A stretch of 64,000 bases of DNA from Eutreptiella sp. 'Long Island Sound 2002'. Lineage: Eukaryota; Euglenozoa; Euglenophyceae; Eutreptiales; Eutreptiaceae. The notes under the pieces are model-generated. The model searched no databases, was not told where the DNA came from, and worked only from the letters and a program-made list of their open reading frames with translations. Made by a program: the position numbers and the translations under genes. The stretch's first letter is position 1; every line of letters starts with the position of its first letter. Shown here piece after piece: positions 35,391 to 46,900 of this stretch. The stretch is taken from assembly GCA_964036045.1 (NCBI GenBank), contig OZ038381.1, positions 131,323,708 through 131,387,707 of the forward strand, read 5' to 3'.

Positions 35391-36520
35391 GCCCGGTGGA
35401 AGGGCCTCTGGCGGTACTCTGCGGGGACCTCCACCATCACCCCAAGAGCACCACCAACACCATAGACCTGTTCGGGGCCTCCCTCACCGTAGTATACGTC
35501 ACGCTCTCACAAATGCAGGTCCCTCACCAAAGCAGAGCACACCATACCTCCTTCTTACAACTTCACGAATTGCCGCAATACCGCCTCTTCCACCAGTACC
35601 CCACGCAGACGGCACGAGCAGTGGGCCACACTCTGCCAGGAAGCGCAGATATGCGAGCAGCCTACCGAGACTTCAAAAAGCAGCACCCCCGACCCATCCC
35701 AGCGACACCGCCCTACGCACTGAGGGGCTCGAAACACGAACCCGTCCCCCCGGTGACGGGCCCAGTCCGACCACTAACCCTACTACTGGCCCCGAATGAA
35801 GCCAAACCCACGCAGACCACCGTCATCCACCACAGGGCAAAATGCCGCATACCGAAGCACCACATGACCACCCGAGACCTATCGAAGGTCCCCCATGACT
35901 CCCAGAGCATGCTACGCACATGTTGGGCCCCGGACCCTTAGGCACCCACCACGCCATGGCCCGTATTGCACCTCATTGAACGCCACCACACCCACCCCAC
36001 AACCCACCTACCACCACAAGCCTACGCATGGGTAGCCCCATGGTTCCACCGCACCGGCGCAAACCCCACGGTAGCGTGGAACCCCGACCACACACCCCAA
36101 TGGCTCTTCACCACTACGCCCACCTGGCGCCGCCCTGAAACAGCGGGGGTCGCCATTCGTTACAGCATGTACGAACCAGGCAGAACGGGCCAGCACGAGC
36201 ACCTCTACTATCCGCTCCACCACTCCTGTCACACACCGGAGCACCGAACAAAAACCCTCACATGCCACGACCTAAACCCAGACACAGCCTACATCCTCCA
36301 GTAGATCTACTCCTACCTCACACAAGGACAGGCGGAACAGGGACTCATAGCCATATCCCCCAAAGCGAAACACATCATCTCCAAAGGAATAGGAGTGTAC
36401 GCCATCCCTGTCCTGCAGCCCACAACCCTGGTGGCCCACCTCACCACGGGCCTCGCCATATACGCCTGCCTGCCCATGAACCCATGCCGCCTCCCGGAAC
36501 CATCACCAGCGGACCGGCTC
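35391..36520 (+). pseudogene. D1 linker between RT and RNase H
   Basis: One register (open 35396-35941, 35966-36304 and from 36395 on) carries the text across stops near 35939 and 36302. It contains YAWVAPWFHRTGANPTVAW and GIGVYAIPVLQPTTL. No family is recognised. It joins RNase H without a frame change. Its position and length are like the linker in element E. Confidence 0.5.
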
Positions 36521-36960
36521 TTCTTCACCGACGCCTCAGGCGAATCCGCCCTCACACCCATCACCGGGGGGGGCCACGCTGCAGCTAACCCACAACGGGG
36601 GACACTACCACATGGACCACCACACGGGCCACACCACCTACGGGGCCTCCTCCCACGAGGAGCTGGGGGCCATGGCCGACGCCATCGCCAGAATCGCTGC
36701 CCACCTACCCGCCCACCTCCTGCACATCGGCCAGGTCTGGTTCGTGGTAGACGCCGCTGTCGACACACACCTGCTCCTCCGCATAGCAAGACAACCACTC
36801 GACAAGGCCACCGCGACGCCACTGCTGCTCTGGAAAGCTCTTCGAAGCCTTCCCCCCTACGTCCAACTCCACATAGTGAAACAAGAGTCCCACAGGCACC
36901 AATACGGAAATGGTAAGGTCGACAACCAGGCAGTACACCAGCACACAACGCAACTGCCAA
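36521..36960 (+). pseudogene. D1 RNase H domain
   Basis: LFFTDASGES (Asp codon 36530-36532) is the first strand. A frameshift near 36590 is followed by YGASSHEELGAMADAIARI (the Glu helix), VWFVVDAAVDTHLLLRIA (Asp codon 36750-36752) and HRHQYGNGKVDNQAVHQH (the terminal Asp). All four catalytic acidic positions (D-E-D-D) are present. It should remove template RNA after first-strand synthesis. The same region is preserved in D2, where the third acidic residue is lost. Confidence 0.82.
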
Positions 36961-37199
36961 CCCTCCAGATCCCCGACCTCGGCCCAAACCACACACACCT
37001 CCAACACATACCCCCCAGACCGGAGCCCCATCAGACCCCGGACTGGGTACCAGAAGATGTCTCCTATTCCTCCCACGACAGAGCATACCATTACCCTAAC
37101 CCCATCCAACATCTCGCCCGCTTGCTCGGCGACACGGACAGCCAGGCACACATCCAGGAGCTCCAGGAGAAACTGCAAAACCCCCTCTACCACTCGGCA

Positions 37200-37756
37200 C
37201 TGCGCCCAGCAAACATCCCAGGCCACCTCCGAAAAGGACGCATCCAGCTCCGCGGGGAGCAACTACCATTCCTCACCAGGGTCGCCAGTTGGCTCGCCCG
37301 CAAGCACACGTCCTGGAAGTACACACCCGTTGCCCGTGCGACCACAGCACCCCAGAGGACTGGGAACACTTCAAGAAATGCCCCCTCCATACAGGCAGGG
37401 ACACGCTAGTGGGCTGGTCCCCGGCAGAAACCCTACGACAACACGAAACCTGGCCAACCCACAGCCACGCACACCAGGCCACCAAACACCTCTTCAGGGA
37501 TCCCCTGGTCAAGGAAGCCACCATGAGAGAGGCGGTGACACAGGCCCTACACCAACACCTCGTCAAACACACGGAAATTCCCATGGAGGCAGCAGCGCAC
37601 CTCCAGCTAGAGGCAGTCCGCAGAGCAGCGGCCCCAATGGTACACCGCAAACACCTCCTGTTGACACACACGGAGCAACTCACCGACCCCACGACCGAGG
37701 AACACATGCAGCGTCTCCTCCATTACCATGCCATGCATGACCCAGACATCCACTAA
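37200..37756 (+). pseudogene. D1 Cys/His finger and following helical region
   Basis: After a frameshift near 37310 the text reads HTRCPCDHSTPEDWEHFKKC, a C-x-C...H...C arrangement like the finger at the C-terminus of many non-LTR retrotransposons. Charged helices follow to the TAA at 37754-37756. A restriction-like endonuclease often follows such a finger, but I do not find its R/K-P-D...E pattern here. D2 keeps the same region with a deletion inside the finger. Confidence 0.65.
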
Positions 37757-37759
37757 CCC

Positions 37760-39030
37760 ACCCCGCAGCCCGCACATGCCCCCCGTCTTTATCCGCAGGC
37801 CTCCAAGACACAGACAAAGCACCCCAGAGCCCACTTCTCACCCACGAAGACACCCGGCACTGCCCAGCCCGGCCGAGCCTAACGGGGGTCACCCATACGT
37901 CGACGTGGACGCGCAGGACCCCGGCACCCACCCCGCCCACCCCCCCTGGACCCGGAGCACCCCCCCGTCACACCGACCACCATCCGCGACGCCGACCTCC
38001 TCTGAGCAACCCTCCAAGGCAGGGCCCTGAGCATTCCCCTGGGCTGGTACCGCCTACAAGAGAGCTGGACCAAGCTCACCATCAAGACCCTCCGGGACCT
38101 GACCACCCCAGGCAACGGGCTCCACGGGACCATCGTAGACCTAGTGCTCTGGCGAGCCCGCCAACACGCCCAGGGCCAGCTCATCTGGATCCCCCCCATC
38201 GAGTGGGGCCAGGCCCTTGCACACAACGGCAACACCAACGTGACACGTTGAGGGACCATACGCCTACGACAAGCCCCAGCGGAGAGGGACCACCCAGCGA
38301 ACCCGAACCACCCGGAGCAATGGGAACAAGCCACCGCACCAACCTGCGACACCGCCTTCCGCGCCGCCGGCCTCCACACCCCAGACAACAACCTCCCTCC
38401 CCCACCTACAGACCGTGACCACCCCTCGCCGGAAGTCTGGTGTACAGTCCTCGGGGGCGGGCACTACTACGTAGTGGTCGCTACAGCTACGTCCCCCGGC
38501 CCGCAATGGCTCGTTAAAGGGACAGACACCATGGTCACCCCAGGGACCTCCCCACCAGCAGTAGGGGACCCCACCACCCCGCACAGGGTCCGCAGGGGCA
38601 TCCTCCAGCCGGGGGACAAACCCCCAGCCCGCGCCCTGGCCCAAATTACCTCAGGGCGGGCGGGCTACAACCTGGGACTGGCCATGATCTGCCTGGCCCA
38701 ATGGATCCAGCGCCCTGGCCATCCACGGGGACCGTGCCCTGGATTTGGGCCATCCCCACCGCCCACACACAAATCGAGGCAGGCCCAGACACGGGGAAGG
38801 ACCCCCTCCCCAGACCACAGCACTCCCTCACGTGCGGGTACCACGCCGTCCACAGGGTCCTCTGCCGCGCGGGTCTTAGCCCAGAGCTAGCATACCCTCT
38901 TCCCACCACTGACCGAGAGGTACACCAAATACGCAAGCTCATCTGCGAAATCCTTGCCGCGGCCGCAGAAGACAGCAAGCGTCTCCTCCAAACCGCCCAA
39001 CCTACAACTGACCACACAAGCGCGCCGCTG
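37760..39030 (+). pseudogene. D1 clan CE (Ulp1/C48-like) cysteine protease
   Basis: The N-terminal part reads LQGRALSIPLGWYRLQESWT (from about 38010) and LHGTIVDLVLWRAR, like the Ulp1 region with the LxDxxIDxxL helix. Then come GGGHYYVVVATATS (His codon 38462-38464), PQWLVKGTDTM (candidate Asp), and after a frameshift near 38740 RPQHSLTCGYHAVHRVL (Gln, then Cys codon 38833-38835). The order His, Asp, Gln, Cys is that of clan CE proteases (Ulp1, adenain); papain and OTU enzymes have Cys before His. A TGA at 38010-38012 sits where D2 has CGA, an Arg codon. The domain may process the polyprotein or cleave SUMO-like modifiers; which is unknown. Confidence 0.6.
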
Positions 39031-39600
39031 CGAGCGGACAGATTACCCCGACACAACACACTCCCCCGCGCAATCCCCGCCCATGCCCCTCCCCCCTCGC
39101 TGCCACCCCAGAGACCCACACACGCCCACCATCGCGCGCGCCCCCGGGCCCCGCGACACAGGCCTCCCCCACCCGCCAAAAACAACAGCACACGCCGCCA
39201 CGGGCCCACCTGCCGGACACCTCTCACCACCCCCCACACTCAACAACCTGCACACACCCAACGAGGAGAGCCCCACACCCCACGGCACGCCCACCCCGCC
39301 CAGTGGCCCACACACGCCCCCCGCGCACACCCCAGAAAACCCAGACCCACCCCCCCTGGCTTCCGAATGCAGCCCACCCGAGCCCTGCGCGCCACACAGC
39401 ACAACGCGCCTGACCCCCGAGCCAGCGGCGCCGCCACCTAACCCCGTTACCCAGCTAGCCACTGCCGCGGGGCGCCACGCCAGGCCCCGCCCGGAAGACA
39501 CCAAACGAACCGGAAGCCGAAGGATGCCAACACACACACCAACGGGCACCGCTACGCCCAAAGACACCGAGCCAAAGCCTGCAACCGTCACAACGGCCTA
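39031..39600 (+). pseudogene. D1 proline-rich C-terminal tail
   Basis: An open frame (38954-39601) is dominated by Pro, Thr, His and Arg without structure. It may be a disordered tail of the D1 polyprotein or 3' untranslated sequence that is open by composition. It ends at a TAA at 39599-39601. Confidence 0.3.
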
Positions 39601-40121
39601 ACCCAGCCAAAGCCCCAACACGAATCAAACCCGAGCCACACCCCAAAACCGCTGACCCTTGACTCCTAACCAGGCCCGCCGAGTGGGCAACGTTGCCACG
39701 GCCCACACCCACAGCCCACACGGCCACCTAACCAGCCCGCACCAAAAGCAAAGAAGCACCTAACCAAACCAACCCTGACCCATACCCGTGTACATCAGGG
39801 CGCGGCTGCCACCAAAGCACAGACGACACACGCCAGAGAACACGACACTATTGCACCACTGCACCACTTGCCCATGCCTGTGCCTGCAGTGTACGCGCGC
39901 CCCCTTCCATTTTGATTTTTGAAAACTTTTTTTTTTCAAAAAAAAACGAGAAGGCACGAATAAAAAATTAGCGGGGGAGGAAGAGGGACACAACCACCAA
40001 CGGCACACGCGCACCTCACAGAGCGCGCACACCGGTGATCAGGCGCCACGTGGGCCAGCACACCGCACACGCACAAGCACCGAGGACAACAAAGGGCTGG
40101 GACACCACGGCCTGGCACACT
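39601..40121. other. Spacer between D1 and B-, with an A/T hairpin
   Basis: No gene is recognised. 39916-39942 folds as TTTTTGAAAA paired with TTTTCAAAAA around a 7-nt loop, and A-rich sequence follows to about 39970. A single relative of the 65-bp unit of 50.03-50.34 kb lies at about 40030-40085 (CACACCGGTGATCAGG and CAGCACACCGCACACGCAC). Confidence 0.5.
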
Positions 40122-40985
40122 GGTTTGAGGTTTGAGGTTTGAGGTTTGATTTTACGGGTACTAGACGCCTTTCGGCCCCGGGGCCAGGTGATATCCTCCC
40201 CACCGGGTCCTAGTGGGGGGCCCTCCAAGACACACCTCCTGCCTGGTGGCGGAGTCCCCCGGGTTCACAGGGCTCGGAGCCCCGTCCCTCACCGGCTTCG
40301 CCGGTTCGCCACTCCCCGGTCAGTGCATCAATTCGCAGCCGTGGCTGCGGGCGCTTACCCACCGCGTCGCCTCCTCAATGCGTGGTTGCCTGGGGCGCCG
40401 GCGGCGCCGGGCCCCTGCTACTGGCTTGTCGCCAGTGGGACCCCCTTGGGCTGGCGCGGAGGCTGCCTTGCCTAGGGGTCAGGGCGTGGCGCAGTGCGCC
40501 ACTAGTGCCATGGCGAGTGCAGTGCCCCGTCCCTGTGTGCGCGGCCCTCGCGGCCGGTTTGGGGGGCTCGGGCCGGTACCTGGTGTTGTGTTTCTCCCGT
40601 TTCCCCCTTCCCGCCCCGCGTGTCCCGCGCTGCGTGTGGCGGGCCGTCCTTTCCGGGTGTTGCTTACCCTCGCTCGCTGGTACGCCATTCCACGCTGTCT
40701 GTGCGTTCCGCGAGCTCGCTCCAGTTGCCCTTCTGGTAGTCCCCGCATGCCCTTTGCGTGTGTGTGCCCTTGCGCTCCCGCGGCGTCCGCCCCCCCCCCC
40801 CCTGGGTGGTGTGGCGTGCGCACCTCGCGCGGTCCCTGAACTGGGCGCTGCAAGGGCCGTTCCACGTGGTCGGTGCCCCTCCGCGTGTCCTGCCTCGGTC
40901 CCCTGCCCCGTCTGGCGTGCTTGGGGGGGGGCGGTCCCGTCCCGGTTCCCCCCTACCTAGCTTGGCCTGCTCGCCGTGTGGGGGC
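40122..40985 (-). mobile_element. Repeat B, minus copy (B-), single-copy part with heptamer tail
   Basis: Read on the minus strand, this is the same ~830-bp sequence as 31.72-32.57 kb. It ends in the same three CAAACCT heptamers (40122-40148 here). Sequence beyond the heptamers is unrelated to that beyond B+. There are small differences between the copies. Together with the satellite array upstream on the minus strand it forms one element about 7.6 kb long. Confidence 0.8.
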
Positions 40986-43900
40986 TGCGTGCCGGGGGGG
41001 TGGTGGGGGGCCGTCCCCGGGGGGGGGTGGCCTGCCACTGTTGTGAGGGGCGTCTGGTGTCAGGCGCTGTCCCTTCCCTGACCGCCCGTCCTCTGGGGCG
41101 GGCGGCCGGGGTACCGCGACCCGTGTGTTCCGGGTGCGGTCGGTGCGGGTGTGAGGACCCAGCACCGGTTCCGCAGCGTGCGCCCTTGCAGGCCGGCGTT
41201 GCTCGCTGTGGGGGTGGCGGAAGGGCGTCCCCGGGCCGGGTGCCTTCCACCGTTGCGAGGGGCGTCTGAGGTCAGGCGCTCCCCCTCCCCCGACTACTCG
41301 CCTACTGGGCGGGCTGTTGGGGTTCGCTACCCACGTGCTGTGGGCGCGGGCGTGTGGGTGTGGGGGCCGAACACAGTCCCCTTGACCTGCACGCCCTGTG
41401 GGGGCTGCGTGCCGCGGGGGTGGTGGGGGGCCGTCCCCGGGGGGGGGGGGGGGGGCTGCCACCGTTGTGAGGGGCGTCTGTTGTCAGGCGCTGTCCCTCC
41501 CCCGGCCGCCCGTCCTCTGGGGCGGGCAGCCGGGGTTCCGCGAGCCGTGTGTCCTGGGTGCGGTCGGTGCGGCGTGGGGACCCGGCACGGGTCCCACAGC
41601 GTGCGCCCCTGCGGGCGGGCGTTGCTCGTCATGGGGGTGGCGGAAGGGCGTCCCCGGGGGGGGTGCCTTCCACCATTGTGAGGGGCGTCTGAGGTCAGGC
41701 GCTGTCCCTCCCCTGACTGCCCGCCCATTGGGCGGGCTGTTGGGGTCCGCCTGCCACGTGCTGTGGGCGCGAGTGTTTGGGTGTTGGGGCCCAACACTGT
41801 CCCCTTGGCCTGCATGCCTTCTAGGGGCTGCGTGCCCTGGGGGTGGTGGGAGGCAGTCCTGGGGAGGGGGGGGGGGCTGCCACCGTTTTGATGGGCGTCT
41901 GGTGTCAGGCGCTGTCCCTCCCCCGGCCGCCCGTCCTCTGGGGCGGGCAGCCGGGGTTCCGCGACCCGTGTGTCCCGGGTGCGGTCGGTGCGGGCGTGGG
42001 GACCCGGCACCGGTTCCACAGCGTGCGCCCCTGCAGGCCGGCGTTGCTCTCAGTGGGGGTGGCGGAAGGGCGTCCCCGGGTGGGGTGCCTTCCACCATTG
42101 TGTAGGGCGTCTGAGGTCAGGCGCTGTCCTCCCTCTGACTGCCCGCCCACTGGGCGGGCTGTTGGGGTCTGCCACCCACGTGCAACACTGTCCCCTTGGC
42201 CTGCATGCCCTGTGGGGGCTGCGTGCCGCGGGGGTGGTAGGGGGCCGTCCCCGGGGGGGGGGGGGGGCGTCGGGTGTCAGGCGCTGTCCCTCCCCCGGCC
42301 GCCCGTCCTCTGGAGCGGGCAGTCAGGGTTCCGCGGCCCGTGTGTCCCGGGTGCGGTCGGTGCGGGCATGGGGACCCAGCACCGGCCCCACAACGTGCGG
42401 CCTTGCGGGCCGGTGTTGCTCGCTGTGGGGGTGGCAGAAGGGCGTCCCCGGGTGTGGGTGCCTTCCACCTTTGTGAGGGGCGTCCGAGGTCAGGCGCTGT
42501 CCCTCCCCCAACTGCCCGCCCACTGGGCGGGCTGTCGGGGTCCGCCACCCACGTGCTGTGGGCGCGGGTGTGTGGGTGTGGGGGCCCAACACTGTCCCCT
42601 TGGCTTGCATGCCCTGTGGGGGCTGCGTGCCGCGGGGGTGGTGGGGGGGCCGTCCCCGGGGGGGGGGGTGGCCTGCCACCGTTGTGAGGGGCGTCTGGTG
42701 TCAGGCGATGTCCCTTGCCCAGCTGCCCGTCCTCTGGAGCGGGCGGCCGGGGTTCTGCGACCCGTGTGTCCCAGGTGCGGTTGGTGCGGGCGTGGGGACC
42801 CAGCCCAGGCCCCACAGCGTGCGCCCTTGCGGGCCGGCGTTGCTCGCTATGGGGGTGGCGGAAGGGCGTCCCCGGGGGGGGGTGCCTTCCACCATTGTGA
42901 GGGGCGTCTGAGGTCAGGCGCTGTCCCTCCCTCAACTGCCCGCCCACTGGGCGGGCTGTTGGGGTCCGCCACCAACGTGCCGTGGGCGCGGGTGTGTGGG
43001 TGTGGGGGCCCAACACTGTCCCCTTGGCCTGCATGCCCTGTGGGGACTGCGTGCCGCGGGGGTGGTGGGGGGCCGTCCCCAGGGGGGAGGTGCCTGCCAC
43101 TGTTCTGAGGGGCGTCTGGTGTCAGGCGCTGTCCCTCTTCTAGCCGCCCGTCCTCTGGAGCGGGCGGCCGGGGTTCTGCGACCTGTGTGTCCCAGGTGCG
43201 GTCGGTGCAGGCGTGGGGACCCAGCCCAGGCCCCACAACGTGCGCCCTTGCGGGCCGGCGTTGCTCGCCTAGGGGGTTGCGGAAGGGTGTCCCCGGGGGG
43301 GGTGCTTTCCGCCGTTGTGAGGGGCGTCTGTGCGCAGGCGCTCCCCCTCTCCCGACGGCCCGCCCTCTGGGCGTGCTGTCGGGGTCCGTCACCCACATGC
43401 CGTGGGCGCGTGTGTGTGGGTGCGGGGGCCCAACACTGTCCCCTTGGCTTGCATGCCCTGTGGGGGGTGCGTGCCGCGGGGGTGGTGGGGGGGGCGTCCC
43501 CGGGGGGGGGGGTGGCCTGCCACCGTTGTGAGGCGTGTCTGGTGTCAGGCGCTGTCCCTCCCCCTGCCGCCCGTCCTCTGGAGCGGGCAGCCGGGGTTCC
43601 GCGACCCGTGTGTCCCAGGTGCGGACAGTGCGGGTGTGGGGACCCAGCACCGGCCCGACAGCGTGCGCCCCTGCAGGCTGGCGTTGCTCGCTGTGGGGGT
43701 GGCGAAAGGGCGTCCCCGGGGGGGGTGCCTTCCACCATTGTGAGGGGCGTCTGAGGTCAGGCGCTGTCCCTCATCCGACTGCCCGCCCACTGGGCGGGCT
43801 GTTGGGGTCCGCCACCCACTTGCTGTGGGCGCGGGTGTGTAGGTGTGGTGGCCCCTTGGCCTGCATGCCCTGTGGGGGCTGCGTGCCGCGGGGGTGGTGG

Positions 43901-46900
43901 GGGACCGTCCCCGGGGGGGGGTGGCCTGCCACTGTTGTGAGGGGCGTCTGGTGGCAGGCGCTGTCCCCCCCCCAGCCGCCCGTCCTCTGGAGCGGGCGGC
44001 CGGGTTCTGTGACCCGTGTGTCCCGGGTGCGGTCGGTGCGGGCGTGGGGACTCAGCCCAGGCCCCACAGCGTGCGCCCTTGCGGGCCGGCGTTGCTCGCT
44101 ATGGGGGTGCCGGAAGGGCTTCCCCGGGGGGGGTTGCCTTCCACCATTGTGAGGGGCGTCTGAGGTCAGGCGCTGTCCCTTGCCCAGCCGCCCGTCCTCT
44201 GGAGCGGGCGGCCGGGGTTCTGCGACCCGTGTGTCCGAGGTGCGGTCGGTGCAGGCGTGGGGACCCAGCCCAGGCCCCACAAAGTGCGCCCTTGCGGGCC
44301 GGCGCTGCTCGCCTTGGGGGTTGCAGAAGGGCGTCCCCGGGGGGGGTGCTTTCCGCCGTTGTGAGGGGCGTCTGTGGTCAGGCGCTCCCCCTCCCCCGAC
44401 GGCCCGCCCTCTGGGCGTGCTGTTGGGGTCCGTCACCCACATGCCGTGGGCGCGTGTGTGTGGGTGCGGGGGCCCAACACTGTCCCCTTGGCTTGCATGC
44501 CCTGTGGGGGGTGCGTGCCGCGGGGGTGTCGGGGGGGGCGTCCCCGGGGGTGGGGGTGGCCTGCCACTGTTGTGAGGCGTCTCTGGTGTCAGGCGCTGTC
44601 CCTCCCCCTGCCGCCCGTCCTCTGGAGCGGGCAGCCGGGGTTCCGCGACCCGTGTGTCCCAGGTGCGGACGGTGCGGCTGTGGGGACCCAGCAGCGGCCC
44701 GACAGCGTGCGCCCCTGCGGGCTGGCGTTGCTCGCTGTGGGGGTGGCGAAAGGGCGTCCCCGGGGGGGGGGTACCTTCCACCATTGTGAGGGGCGTCGGA
44801 GGTCAGGCGCTGTCCCTCATCCGACTGCCCGCCCACTGGGCGGGCTGTTGGGGTCCGCCACCCACTTGCTGTGGGCGCGGGTGTGTAGGTGTGGGGGCCC
44901 AACACTGTCCCCTTGGCCTGCATGCCCTGTGGGGGCTGCGTGCCGCGGGGGTGGTGGGGGGCCGTCCCCGGGGGGGGGTGGCCTGCCACTGTTGTGAGGG
45001 GCGTCTGGGGTCAGGCGCTGTCCCTCCCCCAGCCGCCCGTCCTCTGGAGCGGGCGGTCGGGTTCTGTGACCCGTGTGTCCCGGGTGCGGTTGGTGCGGGC
45101 GTGGGGACTCAGCCCAGGCCCCACAGCGTGCGCCCTTGCGGGCCGGCGTTGCTCGCTATGGGGGTGGCGGAAGGGCTTCCCCGGGGGGGCTTGCCTGCCT
45201 CCATTGTGAGGGGCGTCTGAGGTCAGGCGCTGTCCCTCCCCCAACTGCCGGCCCACTGGGCGGGCTGTTGGGGTCCGCCACCAACGTGCTGTGGGCGCGG
45301 GTGTGTGGGTGTGGGCAGCTGGGGCTCCGCGACCCGTGTGTCCCGGGTGCGGTCGGTGCGGGCGTGGGGACCCAGCCCAGGCCCCACAGCGTGCGCCCTT
45401 GCGGGCGGGCGTTGCTCGCTATGGGGGTGGTGGAAGGGCTTCCCCGGGGCGGCTTGCCTTCCTCTATTGTGAGGGGCGTCTGAGGTCAGGCGCTGTCCCT
45501 CCCCCAACTGCCCGCCCACTGGGCGGGCTGTTGGGGACCGCCACCAAAGTGCTGTGGGCGCGGGTGTGTGGGTGTGGGGGCCCAACACTGTCCCCTTGGC
45601 CTGCATGCCCTGTGGGGGCTGCGTGCCGCGGGGTCGGTGGGGGGCCGTCCCCGGGGGGGGGTGGCCTGCCACTGTTCTGAGGGGCGTCTGGTGTCAGGCG
45701 CTGTCCGTCCCCCAGCCGCCTGTCCTCTGGAGCGGGCAGCGAGGGCTCCGCTAGCCGTGTGTCCCGGGTGCGGTCGGTGCGGGCGTGGGGACCCAGCCCA
45801 GGCCCCACAACGTGCACCCCTGCGTGCTGGCGTTGCTCGCTAGGGGGGTTGCGGAAGGTTGCCCCTGGGGGGGGTGCCTTCCGCCGTTGTCAGGGGCGTC
45901 TGTGGTCAGGCGCTCCCCCTCCCCCGACGGCCCGCCCTCTGGGCGTGCTGTTGGGGTCCGTCACCCAAATGCTGTGGCTGCGTGTGTGTGGGTGTGGGGG
46001 CCCAACACTGTCCCCTTGGCTTGCATGCCCTGTGGGGGGTGCGTTCCGCGGGTGTGGTTGGGGGGGCGTCCCCGGGGGGGGTTGCCTGCCACCGTTGTGA
46101 GGCGTGTCTGGTCTCAGGCGCTGTCCCTCCCCCGCCGCCCGTCCTCTGGAGCGGGCAGCCAGGGTTCCGCGACCCGTTTGTCCCAGGTGCGGACGGTGCG
46201 GGCGTGGGGACCCAGCCCAGGACCCACAACGTGCACCCTTGCGGGCTGGCGTTGCTCGCTATGGGGGTTGCGGAAGGGTGTCCCCGGGGGGGGTGCCTTC
46301 CGCCGTTGTCAGGGGCGTCTGTGGTCAGGCGCCCCCCCTCCCCCGACAGCCCGCCCTCTGGGCGTGCTGTTGGGGTCCGTCGGCCACATGCCGTGGCTGC
46401 GTGTGTGTGGGTGTGGGGGCCCAACACTGTCCCCTTGGCTTGCATGCCCTGTGGGGCGTGCGTGCCGCGGGGGTGGTGGGGGGGCCGTCCCCGGGGGGGG
46501 TTGCCTGCCACCGTTGTGAGGCGTGTCTGGTCTCAGGCGCTGTCCCACCCCCGGCCGCCCGTCCTCTGGAGCGGGCGGCCGGGCTTCCGCGACCCGTTTG
46601 TCCCAGGTGCGGACGGTGCGGGCGTGGGGACCCAGCACCGGCCTGACAGCGTGCGCCCCTGCGGGCTGGCGTTGCTCGCTGTGGGGGTGGCGAAAGGGCA
46701 TCCCCGGGGGGGGTGTCCTCCACCATTGTGAGGGGCGTCTGAGGTCAGGCGCTGTCCCTCATCCGACTGCCCGCCCACTGGGCGGGCTGTTGGGGTCCGC
46801 CACCCACGTGCTGTGGGCGCAGGTGTGTGGGTGTGGGGGCCCAACACTGTCCCCTTGGCTTGCATGCCCTGTGGGGGCTGCGTGCCGCGGGGGTGGTGGG

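Larger units (their letters stand above)
32569..39600 (+). mobile_element. D1, decayed Dualen/RandI-like non-LTR retrotransposon, 5'-truncated
   Basis: Domains in order are an APE-like endonuclease lacking its N-terminal motif, RT, a linker, RNase H, a CCHC-like finger, a clan CE cysteine protease and a Pro-rich tail. Known Dualen elements of Chlamydomonas encode an APE, RT, RNase H, cysteine protease and a second, restriction-like endonuclease; I do not see the last one. Stops and frameshifts break the frame throughout. A related copy (D2) is at 56.8-60.66 kb. The 5' edge coincides with the end of B+. The 3' edge is not defined; A-rich sequence begins near 39.94 kb. Confidence 0.75.

Noticed and set aside
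40240-40275. TGGCGGAGTC and GGGTTCACAG resembling tRNA A and B boxes in B
   Set aside because: They are nearly adjacent, whereas Pol III boxes need about 30-60 bp between them.
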